Of a stretch of DNA of 64,000 bases, positions 42,495 through 49,709 are shown piece by piece. Under the pieces are notes generated by a model, which saw only the letters and a list, made by a program, of their open reading frames with translations, was not told the origin of the DNA and made no database searches. The position numbers and the translations under genes were made by a program. The stretch comes from Microbispora hainanensis (GTDB taxonomy: Bacteria; Actinomycetota; Actinomycetes; Streptosporangiales; Streptosporangiaceae). Position 1 is the first letter of the stretch. Every line of letters starts with the position of its first letter. The stretch lies in the NCBI RefSeq assembly GCF_036186745.1, contig NZ_CP108086.1:3162001-3226000 (forward strand). Reading direction: 5' to 3'.

Positions 42495-44717
42495 TCAGAT
42501 CCGGCCGGTGGCCGCGTCGATCGCCAGGACCGTCGAGGTCGACCCGGTCGTGGCGGTCAGCGTGTGCAGCAGGCCGTCCATGAGGAGCGGCTCGGCCACC
42601 GCCGCCCGCCCGAAGTCGATCGCCCAACGGGTAGCCCCGCTCGCCAGGCCGAGGGCGGCCAGGGACGTATGACCGGGGCTCGTCACGACGGCGTAGACCG
42701 CGTCGGCGGCGATGATGGGGACACCGCGTATGCCGCGTGCACGCCAGCGGACCCGGCCGTCGGCGGCGTCCAGACAGAGGCAGCCGGTGTCCTCGCGGAC
42801 GCAGACGACGCCGGATCCGGCTGACGGCGGCAGCGCAGCCGGCGTGCTCGTCGTCGCCTTCCACCGGAGCCGCCCGGTCCGCGGATCGTACGACGAGACC
42901 CGGCCACCTCCCGCGACGATGACCGTGTCGTCCGACAGGACGGGTGCCCCCGGCCCGCTCGCCGCCTCCCACAGCAGCTCCCCGGTCCCCGCGTCCAGGG
43001 CGAACAGCTTCCCGTCGCCGGTGCCGTACAGGACGCCGCCGAGCACGGCGGGAGCCGCACGCGAGGCGCGGCGGAACCGCCACAACGCCTCGCCGGTCTT
43101 GGTGTCGAGGGCGGTCACCTCAACGCGTTCCGCTGCATAGACGACCCCCTCGCCTGGGTCGGCGATGCCGTACGCGCCGGCGGAACGGTGCCAAACCGGA
43201 CGTCCGTTGTCCGCGCCGAGCGCGAGCAGCCGGCCGGGTTCGTGGATGTAGACGACGTCGCCCGCGGGCACCACGGTTCCGGACGCGCGATAGGCCCAGC
43301 GCGGGTCTCCGCTCCCGGCGTCGAGCGCGAGGAGGACGTCGCCGGCCCGGCCATAGAGCGTGTTCCCGGACAGAGCGAGCCGCTCGAGCGGCGGCGTGTC
43401 GCGGCTGCTCCACACCGGGATGCCGGCCTCGGAGTCGTACGCGGTGATCCGGGTGCCGCCCACGTAGACGGACCCCTCTCGGGCTGCGAGCACGCGCCCG
43501 TCCGCGCCGTGTGTCGCCTTCCAGGGCAGCGCCGTGCGCGCCGCCGGACGTGCGGGTGCGGGCTCGGGCGGCACGCGGCCCGTCTGGTAGGCGGTCTGCG
43601 GGGTCAGGATCCGGAGGCGCGGTACGGCGGTGGGCGCCGGGGCCATGTCCTGCAACGCGCCGAGCACGACCACGCACTTCGGGTCGTCCTGGACCGCGGG
43701 TGTGACGCCCAGCATGTCCGCGACGAGATAGGCGACCCGGGGAACCCGGCTGGAGCCGCCGGTCAGGTAGACGGCCGCGAGGTCCGCCGGGGTGATCCCG
43801 GCCTGTTCGACAGTGATCAGCAACTCCGCCACCCCACGGGCGAGGAGGTTGTCGATCCTGGCTTCGAAGGCGGCGCGAGAGATCCGGATCGGCGCGGAGA
43901 ACCCGTCTGGCACGATGCTGTGCGACAGGTGGTCCGACAGCGCCTCCTTCGCCTCGGTGATGTCGCGGCGGAGCTGCGCTCGGGCGCGTTTCGAGCGGAG
44001 GGAGTCGCCGGTCACGAGCGCGTCCCACGCCTGCGGGTCCACGCGGGCCGCCTCCTCCTCGACCAGCGCGAGCAGCGCCTCGTCGAGGTCCAGACCGCCG
44101 AGGTGCGGGTCGCCGCCCGGCGGCCCGGCCAGTTCGAACCCGGTGGCCGTACGGCGAAGCACGGCCGTGTCGAGCGTGCCGCCCCCGAAGTCGAACACCG
44201 CGACGTGGCCGCCCACGGGCAACGAGTCTGTCGCGTATCGTGCCGCGGCGGCGACCGGCTCGGCCATGAAGCTCGGGCGGCCCAGTCTCGGATGGCACAG
44301 CCCGGCTCGCTCCGCGGCCCGGGACAGCAGCGCACGCTCGGTCTCTCCCCAGGCGGCCGGATGGGTCATGACCACCGCGCCGGGCGCCCGCCCCCCGCGA
44401 CGCCGTACGGCCTCGCCGCTCGCCTTGGCCAGCACCGCCGCGACGACCTCGATCACGGCCACGTCGCGGTGGCCGAGCCGGACGTACGGCGCGCCGAGCA
44501 GGGCGCGCTTCGGCACCGGCTCGGCGAGCTCGGGGTGGACGGCGGCACGGCTGACGGCGGCGCGGCCCACCATGAGACCGCCGTCCTCACCCAGGCAGAC
44601 GAGCGAGGGCAGGTAGCGGCTGTTCTCGATCTCGACGATCTCCACGCGGCCGCCCTCGGCCGTGGCGACCGTGGTGAAACAGGTCCCGAAGTCGATGGCG
44701 AGCGTCCACCCGGCCAC
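42495..44717 (-). CDS. Hsp70/actin-fold ATPase fused to PQQ-type beta-propeller
   Basis: A GTG start behind AGGAAGGGAAGG gives 740 aa beginning with the conserved TLAIDFGTCFTTVATAEGG; the frame is open further upstream but lacks homology there. Hsp70 domain: AVFDFGGGTLDTAVLR, YLTGGSSRVPRVAYLV. From about 400 the chain has repeated blades of the PQQ/quinoprotein type (VYVGGTRITAYDSEAG, LLALDAGSGDPRWAY, FALDAGTGELLWEA, LCLDAADGRVRWRA). There is no signal peptide, so this propeller is cytoplasmic, unlike true quinoprotein dehydrogenases, and is probably a protein-interaction platform. Promoter site 10 lies 46 nt upstream. Confidence 0.87.
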   Translation of the reverse strand: MAGWTLAIDFGTCFTTVATAEGGRVEIVEIENSRYLPSLVCLGEDGGLMVGRAAVSRAAVHPELAEPVPKRALLGAPYVRLGHRDVAVIEVVAAVLAKASGEAVRRRGGRAPGAVVMTHPAAWGETERALLSRAAERAGLCHPRLGRPSFMAEPVAAAARYATDSLPVGGHVAVFDFGGGTLDTAVLRRTATGFELAGPPGGDPHLGGLDLDEALLALVEEEAARVDPQAWDALVTGDSLRSKRARAQLRRDITEAKEALSDHLSHSIVPDGFSAPIRISRAAFEARIDNLLARGVAELLITVEQAGITPADLAAVYLTGGSSRVPRVAYLVADMLGVTPAVQDDPKCVVVLGALQDMAPAPTAVPRLRILTPQTAYQTGRVPPEPAPARPAARTALPWKATHGADGRVLAAREGSVYVGGTRITAYDSEAGIPVWSSRDTPPLERLALSGNTLYGRAGDVLLALDAGSGDPRWAYRASGTVVPAGDVVYIHEPGRLLALGADNGRPVWHRSAGAYGIADPGEGVVYAAERVEVTALDTKTGEALWRFRRASRAAPAVLGGVLYGTGDGKLFALDAGTGELLWEAASGPGAPVLSDDTVIVAGGGRVSSYDPRTGRLRWKATTSTPAALPPSAGSGVVCVREDTGCLCLDAADGRVRWRARGIRGVPIIAADAVYAVVTSPGHTSLAALGLASGATRWAIDFGRAAVAEPLLMDGLLHTLTATTGSTSTVLAIDAATGRI

Positions 44718-44763
44718 GCGCAGGCCTTCCCTTCCTCGACCGGCTCTTGTTCTGGCAGACCCG

Positions 44764-44792
44764 TTGGACGGTGCCGCAGGGGCCGATGTTCC
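44764..44792 (-). promoter_or_regulatory. Island ECF-type promoter, site 10
   Basis: Minus strand GGAACA, 13 nt, CACCGTCCAA, 46 nt before the PQQ-propeller Hsp70 gene and just after the cyclase-like gene ends. Confidence 0.72.
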
Positions 44793-44812
44793 CGGTCGAC
44801 CGACCCTTCCGA

Positions 44813-45661
44813 TCAATCCAGGTTTCCGTGGTCGCCACCGGCGTGATCCCCGGAATCGTGGGTGTTTGCGTCGTCAGCGGGGGGATCGTGGGCGATGGGA
44901 TCGTGAGCGGAGGGGGCATGGCCGTCGAAATCGTCCGTACTGGGTCCGGAGCCGGATTGGGAGGCCAGGACGGCCGCCATGCCGAGCGCACCACCTCCCA
45001 GCCCCAGCGGGATCGCGATGTCGAACGGGTCGACCGCCTCCCCGCCGGGCGTTCCCCGCGACTGCTGGAGGAGGGACCCGGGCTGGGGCACGGAGATCCA
45101 CGCGTCGGCCTCGAACCCCTTGCCGGGGATCGACACCCGCACCCGCTCGTACGGCTCCGCCCGCGCGGGCACGTCGTGTCGCATGTCCTGGTAGAGGTCG
45201 TCGGTCACGATCACCGCGAGGTCGCGGTCCGGTCGCGCGGCCAGGGCGACACGCAGCGGCGGCGCGTCGACCAGCCGGGAGACCGCCACCACGGCCCTGC
45301 CCACGTATCCGTTCTCGGCTACCCGCACTGTCCCCTGACTGAGCGCGGCGCGCAGTCGCATCCGGTCTCCCGGCCAGTCGAGGGCGTTACCGCGGCGCAG
45401 TCCGTCGGCGAGGCCCTGCAGCAGGCGAGGAATCGCACGCCCCTCGTCGATGTCCGCGGGGAAGATCACGAGGACGCCGTCCCCGCTCGGCTGGAGCTCG
45501 CACCGGGAGGCGTCGACGCCGGCCCACCGGCAGCTCGCCGCGGTCAGCGCGCTCAACCGGCTCTGCACCACGATCTGTGCGTGGACATCGCGCGCGCTGT
45601 AGGCCTCCGTGTCCAGTCGCAGGCACAGCCGCCGGATCGCCGCCGGGATGGTGCCGGTCAT
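44813..45661 (-). CDS. Class III nucleotidyl-cyclase-like protein with disordered tail
   Basis: Protein of 282 aa coupled to the Crp/Fnr gene by a 4-nt overlap. Residues 1-180 look like a cyclase homology domain: a first-strand acidic residue in CLRLDTEAYS, the hairpin SGDGVLVIFPADID with the second metal-type Asp, and LRAALSQGTVRVAENGYVGR before AVVAVSRLVDAPP. At the place of the catalytic Asn in the usual VNxAAR motif there is Val, while the Arg is kept, so activity is doubtful. The rest is a linker, a short Gly/Ala hydrophobic stretch (LGLGGGALGMAAVLA) and an Asp/His-rich tail (HDPIAHDPPADDANTHD). It may bind or make a nucleotide sensed by the coupled Crp. Confidence 0.65.
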   Translation of the reverse strand: MTGTIPAAIRRLCLRLDTEAYSARDVHAQIVVQSRLSALTAASCRWAGVDASRCELQPSGDGVLVIFPADIDEGRAIPRLLQGLADGLRRGNALDWPGDRMRLRAALSQGTVRVAENGYVGRAVVAVSRLVDAPPLRVALAARPDRDLAVIVTDDLYQDMRHDVPARAEPYERVRVSIPGKGFEADAWISVPQPGSLLQQSRGTPGGEAVDPFDIAIPLGLGGGALGMAAVLASQSGSGPSTDDFDGHAPSAHDPIAHDPPADDANTHDSGDHAGGDHGNLD

Positions 45662-46347
45662 CGCGCCAGCCTCCGCAATGCCTCGATGTCCCGGATCGCG
45701 AAGTGCTTGCGGCTGGTGGAAATCAAGCCGTCATGCCGGAGCTCGGCCAGTGCGCGTTGAACGCTGGGGACGGCGGCGCCCACGAGTGCGGCCATCTCAG
45801 TCTGCGTGAGCGGCACGTCGATGTGAACCAGACCGGAATCGGTCCGGCCGTACGAACTGGCCAGCTGATCGAGGATCCGGGCGACCCGTACGGCGACGGG
45901 AGCCCCGCTGAGGTCGATCCGATACCGGGTGGACATACGCAGCTTGCGCACGATGGAACGTTGCAGCGTCTTAGCGACGGCAGGCCGGGCCTCGACGAAG
46001 TCGAGGAATGTCTTCCGGTCCAGGACGCGGGTCCGGGTGGCCACCGCGGCGATCACGGTGGCCGAGCGTGGCTCCTGGTCGAGGGCGGCCAACTCGCCGA
46101 TCAGGTCGCCGAAGACTCGTACGGCGAGCAGGATGGGCCGCCCGTCCCTGGAGTCCGCGGTGACCTTGACACACCCGTCCAGCAGCAGCGACACATCAGT
46201 GCCCAGTTCTCCGGAACGCACCAGAGGGGCGCCCGCGTCGAAGTGCCGGCCGGTTCCCAAGGACAGCAGTACGGCGCGGTGGTCGGGGTTCAGGCTTGCC
46301 AGGAAACTGTTCCTGGGCCATCGCCTTGACTCTTCGGATCGTTCCAC
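45658..46347 (-). CDS. Crp/Fnr-family regulator
   Basis: Protein of 229 aa. N-terminal cyclic-nucleotide-binding fold with the phosphate-binding cassette GELAALDQEPRSATVIAAV, keeping the Glu and Arg-Ser of nucleotide-binding Crp proteins, then a long dimer helix and a C-terminal winged helix (VPLTQTEMAALVGAAVPSVQ; LISTSRKHFAIRDIEAL). It is coupled by 4 nt to the cyclase-like gene, a natural signalling pair. It should act on DNA in the cytoplasm; targets were not identified. Between this gene and the ECF sigma gene lies a 101-nt gap. Confidence 0.88.
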   Translation of the reverse strand: MERSEESRRWPRNSFLASLNPDHRAVLLSLGTGRHFDAGAPLVRSGELGTDVSLLLDGCVKVTADSRDGRPILLAVRVFGDLIGELAALDQEPRSATVIAAVATRTRVLDRKTFLDFVEARPAVAKTLQRSIVRKLRMSTRYRIDLSGAPVAVRVARILDQLASSYGRTDSGLVHIDVPLTQTEMAALVGAAVPSVQRALAELRHDGLISTSRKHFAIRDIEALRRLAR

Positions 46348-46448
46348 GGAGTCCCTGCCTCATCCGAGATCGGTGCGGATGTGGCAGAAAGAGTAGCCAG
46401 GAGTCGCGTGTTGTGGAACGCCCTACCTTGGTGACACATGCCCTTTCT

Positions 46449-47000
46449 TCAGGTCATTTTGAGGAGTTCGACGAGCGCCTGCCGTCCCCTGGATATCTGC
46501 GACTTGACGGTATCGATTGGTATGTCCCGAATCTCGGCTATCGTCTGGTAGGACAGGCCGCAGAATTCGCGGAGGACGACCGCCGCGCGGAACTGTGGCG
46601 GGATCTTCGCCATGGCCCAGTCGACCGCCATGCGGTCGCTCACGGCGTCCTCCAGTGGGGACGAGTCGCCGAGCCTGGGAACCATGTCGCCCGACGGCGC
46701 CGGGCGCCGCGCCTTTCTGCGAACCTCGTCGATTGCGGCGTTCGTGGCGACCCGGTACAGCCAGGTGCCGATGTGCGCTCTCCCCTCGAAGTTTCTGATA
46801 TGCCGCCAGGCGGCGATCAGGGCTTCCTGCAGTGCGTCCTTGGCATCCTGCTCATCGCAGGTGATTCGCCGGCAGATGGAGTACATCCGCTGCTGGTGCC
46901 GATGGGCCAGCTCGTTGAAGGCCAGGCGGTCACCTCGCGTGCAACGCTGCACCAACTCCTCGTCGGTCAGCTCTGTGAGGAGGAGCAGCTCAGCGAGCAT
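46449..47000 (-). CDS. ECF RNA polymerase sigma factor (candidate regulator of the island)
   Basis: Protein of 183 aa with region 2 (LTDEELVQRCTRGDRLAFNE, DAKDALQEALIAAWRHIRNF, IGTWLYRVATNAAIDEVRRK) and region 4 (IPPQFRAAVVLREFCGLSYQ, DIPIDTVKSQISRGRQALVE). No anti-sigma gene adjoins it. It lies at the head of the minus-strand chain that leads through Crp, cyclase-like and Hsp70 genes, close to ten promoter-like sites of ECF form, so it is the obvious candidate to read them. That is inference. The ATG at 47000 has only a weak ribosome site. Confidence 0.9.
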   Translation of the reverse strand: MLAELLLLTELTDEELVQRCTRGDRLAFNELAHRHQQRMYSICRRITCDEQDAKDALQEALIAAWRHIRNFEGRAHIGTWLYRVATNAAIDEVRRKARRPAPSGDMVPRLGDSSPLEDAVSDRMAVDWAMAKIPPQFRAAVVLREFCGLSYQTIAEIRDIPIDTVKSQISRGRQALVELLKMT

Positions 47001-47027
47001 ATGAGGCCAGAAGCTCGTTCATGGCGC

Positions 47028-47056
47028 GAGCGTACGATCGGCCTTTTGACCGTTCC
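47028..47056 (-). promoter_or_regulatory. Possible ECF-type promoter of the sigma gene
   Basis: Minus strand GGAACG, 13 nt, TCGTACGCTC, 27 nt before the sigma start. The -35-like GGAAC is shared with the island sites, the -10-like part is CGTACG rather than CGTCCAA. It could be autoregulation by the same factor or control by another. Confidence 0.35.
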
Positions 47057-47112
47057 ACATCTTTTGAGGGGGTTCTGCCAACGCTGTGTGACTACAGCAG
47101 TCGGGCGTTCAC

Positions 47113-47139
47113 TGAACCGCGCCGAGTTTCGTGGAGGCC
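47113..47139 (+). repeat. IS terminal inverted repeat, left
   Basis: Starts TGAACC and ends GTGGAGGCC; pairs with 48411-48437 with three mismatches. Confidence 0.85.
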
Positions 47140-47142
47140 GGG

Positions 47143-47991
47143 TTAGCTGGCTGGGGTGAGGATAGCCGGGGCGGTTTGGGTTCGGTAGTGGGTCTCGAAT
47201 TCGGCTGGTGGGAGGTCGTTGCAGGCGCTGTGGAGGCGCCGGTTGTTGTACCAGTCGACCCATTCCATGGTGGCGATCTCGACGTCGTCCAGGCCGTTCC
47301 ACGGGCCGCGCCGGTGGATCAGCTCGGTCTTGTACAGCCCGATGGTGCTTTCGGCCAGGGCGTTGTCATAGCTGTCCCCACGGGAGCCGACCGAGCAGAC
47401 CGCCCCGGCACCCGACAGGCGCTCGGTGTAGCGAATCGACAGATACTGGCAGCCGCGGTCGGAGTGGTGCACCAGCCCTTCCAGCCGCCGTCCGTCTCCG
47501 CGGCGCCAGATGGCCATCTCCAGGGCGTCCAGCGCCAGGTCGGTGCGCAGATGATCGGCCAGACGCCAGCCGACGATCATCCGCGAGAACGCGTCGATCA
47601 CCAGCGCCGCGTACACGAACCCCGACGCGGTGGGGATGTAGGTCAGGTCGGCGACCCACAACCGGTTGGGGGAGGGGGCGGTGAAGTCGCGTTTGACCAG
47701 GTCGGCGGGCCGGTCAATGAGAGCATCGGGGATCGTTGTCGTGGGCCGCTTGTGATCCCCGCGCACCGCCCCGGCAAGCCCCAGGCGCTTCATCAGCCGG
47801 GCCACGGTACAGCGGGCCACGCGGGTGCCGCGCCGGTTGAGCTCTTTCCACATCTTGCGCACGCCATACACCTCGAAGTTCTCGTTCCACACCGTGGTGA
47901 TCTCGGCCATGAGCTGGGCGTCCCGCACCGCCCTCGCGGAGGGCGGGCGGGACTTGGCCGCGTAGTACGTCGACGTCGCCACCTGCAACAC
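47143..47991 (-). CDS. IS3-family transposase OrfB (integrase catalytic domain)
   Basis: Protein of 282 aa. N-terminal HTH_21-like part (VYGVRKMWKELNRRGTRVAR) and an rve/DDE domain: NRLWVADLTYIPTASGFVYA with the first Asp, VHHSDRGCQYLSIRYTERL with the second, and DSYDNALAESTIGLYKTELI with the Glu. The C-terminal WVDWYNNRRLHSA is typical of IS3 elements. Probably made as an OrfAB fusion by -1 frameshifting from the upstream orfA. The domain looks complete, so the element may be active. Confidence 0.93.
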   Translation of the reverse strand: MLQVATSTYYAAKSRPPSARAVRDAQLMAEITTVWNENFEVYGVRKMWKELNRRGTRVARCTVARLMKRLGLAGAVRGDHKRPTTTIPDALIDRPADLVKRDFTAPSPNRLWVADLTYIPTASGFVYAALVIDAFSRMIVGWRLADHLRTDLALDALEMAIWRRGDGRRLEGLVHHSDRGCQYLSIRYTERLSGAGAVCSVGSRGDSYDNALAESTIGLYKTELIHRRGPWNGLDDVEIATMEWVDWYNNRRLHSACNDLPPAEFETHYRTQTAPAILTPAS

Positions 47992-48044
47992 TTGGCAGAT
48001 CGGCTCGACGCCGAAAGCGCCGCGGTGAGCGTCGATGAAGGCGA

Positions 48045-48365
48045 CTACCTGGGCGGCCGTGGGTCGAGTTCGGCCGCGAAAAAAGCGGCCGCGGCCTTGA
48101 GGATCTCGTTGGCGCGGCGCAGCTCGCGCACCTCACGCTCCAGCTCGGCGATCCGCTGCGCATCAGCGGTCGAGGTGCCGGGACGCTGTCCCTCGTCGAT
48201 CTCGGCCTGGCGCACCCACCCGCGCAGCGCCTCGCGGTGAACACCGAGCTGATCGGCCACCCGGGCGATCGCGCCGGGGGCACCGCCGGTCTGCCGGCGA
48301 ACCTCAAACACCATCCGGACCGCGCGCTCGCGAAGCTCTTGGGGATACTTCCTCGGGGCTGGCAT
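48045..48365 (-). CDS. IS3-family transposase OrfA
   Basis: Protein of 106 aa from the ATG giving MPAPRKYPQELRERAVRMVF. HTH_Tnp_1 domain (VADQLGVHREALRGWVRQAE) followed by a leucine-zipper-like coiled coil (IAELEREVRELRRANEILK) used for multimerisation. The frame is open further upstream into the IS end, but that part is not conserved. The slippery run near its 3' end allows fusion to OrfB. Confidence 0.9.
   Translation of the reverse strand: MPAPRKYPQELRERAVRMVFEVRRQTGGAPGAIARVADQLGVHREALRGWVRQAEIDEGQRPGTSTADAQRIAELEREVRELRRANEILKAAAAFFAAELDPRPPR
48078..48084 (-). other. Programmed -1 frameshift site of the IS
   Basis: TTTTTTC on the minus strand near the end of orfA, with orfB in the -1 frame; the usual way IS3 elements make the OrfAB transposase. 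Confidence 0.7.
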
Positions 48366-48410
48366 CGTGACGTGATTCTCCCTTCCGCCAGCAGATGATG
48401 CTGGCTTCAG

Positions 48411-48437
48411 GGCCTCCACGAAAGTCGGAGTGGTTCA
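48411..48437 (-). repeat. IS terminal inverted repeat, right
   Basis: Reads TGAACC...GTGGAGGCC inward on the minus strand; partner of 47113-47139. Confidence 0.85.
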
Positions 48438-48660
48438 GAAGCCCGGCTCGTGGGGTCCGGTTGAGCTGTTGCCGCCAGTAAGGTGCCTGGGCCTGTTCAG
48501 CTCGCTCCCCATGGACGAGGACCACGAGCCCGTGTTGTACGAGTCGGTGCTCGTCGTGGGCTGGTTTCAGGCCGACGTATCTCTCCCCGTTGGACAGGAC
48601 GCGATGCCGAGGTTCCGGTTGCTGGCGTGGGAGGACCTGGCCCAGGACAGGGAACGCTAG
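48438..48660 (+). pseudogene. Possible 3' fragment of a gene cut by the IS
   Basis: An open frame begins inside the IS end and runs to a stop at 48660. The last ~45 residues (YESVLVVGWFQADVSLPVGQ ... LAWEDLAQDRER) have a normal protein composition, but no ribosome site or start lies outside the IS. It reads like the C-terminus of a gene whose front was lost. Not recognised. Confidence 0.3.
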
Positions 48661-48780
48661 CGCTGATCGGACTCGATATCTATCCGAGCGGCCATACGCA
48701 TGTCACTCACGAATCCCACTTAGCTTAGGCATTTGACCTAGCAACCGCCGAACGGCTGCTCGACGCTCTGCGGTTCGAGC

Positions 48781-49200
48781 GTGCGCGCCGACGTGCCCGA
48801 ACTGGCTGCGACCTTCATCGAGCGCTCCACGGGGGAACTGGCCCTCGGGCCTCCTCAGTCCAAGGCAGGCAGGCGCGTGGTCGGCATCCCCGAGGGCATC
48901 GTTCCGGCCCTGCGCGAGCACCTGGCGACCTACGTCCAGGACGATCCGGGCGCGCTCCTCTTCCCCGCTGCCAAGGGCGGCCCGCTGCGGCGTAACGGCT
49001 TCAACACCCGTACGCGCTGGGTGGACGTGGTCAAGCAGATGGGCCTCCCTGGCCTTCACTTCCATGATCTGCGTCACACCGGCAACATGCTCGCCGCCGA
49101 GTCCGGCGCGGGCCTCAAGGACCTCATGGCCCGGATGGGGCACGACAACGTCCGAGCCGCGAACCGGATGAGTGCGCTGAGCCAGCGTGACAGCCTGGAA
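48781..49200 (+). pseudogene. Tyrosine recombinase (phage-type integrase), C-terminal remnant
   Basis: The translated fragment shows GPPQSKAGRRVVGIP, the box-II motif HFHDLRHTGNMLAAESG (His-x-x-Arg of the catalytic site) and LMARMGHDNVRAA. The N-terminal half is missing, and after MGHDNVRAA the expected Tyr-containing end is replaced by unrelated sequence, so it lacks the nucleophile and cannot recombine. It lies next to the 3' end of tRNA-Gly, the usual target of such integrases, and marks a past integration event. Confidence 0.78.
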
Positions 49201-49202
49201 GC

Positions 49203-49517
49203 ATGCCATTTGAGGAGTTCGAACGCGCCGGCGCTCGATACGCAGTGCAATTTACGTATGCCTTGCCTGACGACGCTTGGTATGTGGAGCTAAGCGAGGC
49301 GGTGCCGGCGCCAGCGGCCGGGGCTGACATCCCAAATGCCGAGACTCACTTGCCTGGGTCGGCCTTCATCACGGCGATGGTGCCTGACGAAGATCCAACT
49401 CGGGAACCGACGATCCATGTGCATGGTAACGGCGAGCACGCCGTCCCTTACGAGGTGATGCGCTGGTACATGGAGAAGGTCGCTCAGGAGATCGAGCGCT
49501 GTCGCTGGAGCGGGTGA
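49203..49517 (+). CDS. Hypothetical protein whose 3' end runs into tRNA-Gly
   Basis: Protein of 104 aa from an ATG at 49203. Acidic, with GARYAVQFTYALPDDAWYVE and IHVHGNGEHAVPYEVMRWYM; no family recognised. Codon use is ordinary for the window. Its last codons and stop (49509-49517) are formed by the 3' end of the tRNA gene on the other strand, an arrangement expected if sequence was joined to the tRNA by integration. It starts directly after the integrase remnant and may be cargo of the lost element. Confidence 0.5.
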   Translation: MPFEEFERAGARYAVQFTYALPDDAWYVELSEAVPAPAAGADIPNAETHLPGSAFITAMVPDEDPTREPTIHVHGNGEHAVPYEVMRWYMEKVAQEIERCRWSG

Positions 49518-49579
49518 CGGGAATCGAACCCGCGCTGTCAGCTTGGGAAGCTGATGTTCTGCCATTGAACTACACCCGC
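49509..49579 (-). tRNA. tRNA-Gly (CCC)
   Basis: Cloverleaf of 71 nt on the minus strand: acceptor GCGGGTG/CACCCGC, D stem GTTC/GAAC, anticodon stem TCAGC/GCTGA with loop TTCCCAA (anticodon CCC), T-arm CGGGTTCGATTCCCG. The CCA end is not encoded. An integrase remnant lies on its 3' side. Confidence 0.93.
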
Positions 49580-49709
49580 GTGACCGGCTGTGGAGCCTGT
49601 CGCTGCCCCTACTGTAGCGGATCCGGGGGGTGGTCCTGCAGCCCCGACGCGAAGATCCGCTATACCTGCCGCTGAAATGGCCTACTAGCCTTCTACTAGC
49701 CTTGCACCC

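Larger units (their letters stand above)
47113..48437 (-). mobile_element. IS3-family insertion sequence (1325 bp)
   Basis: Bounded by 27-bp terminal inverted repeats matching at 24 positions: TGAACCGCGCCGAG... at the left and TGAACCACTCCGAC... (read inwards) at the right, both running into TTTCGTGGAGGCC. Between them lie orfA and orfB in the -1 relation typical of IS3. The bases next to the two ends (CAC and GAA) differ, so no 3-bp target duplication is seen. It separates the NTPase island with its sigma gene from the integrase remnant and tRNA-Gly. Confidence 0.88.

Noticed and set aside
48590..48612. TTGGAC near-copy of the island promoter box right of the IS
   Set aside because: It lacks the CGTC core, the spacing to the GGAAC-like part is wrong and no gene of the island follows directly; taken as chance.
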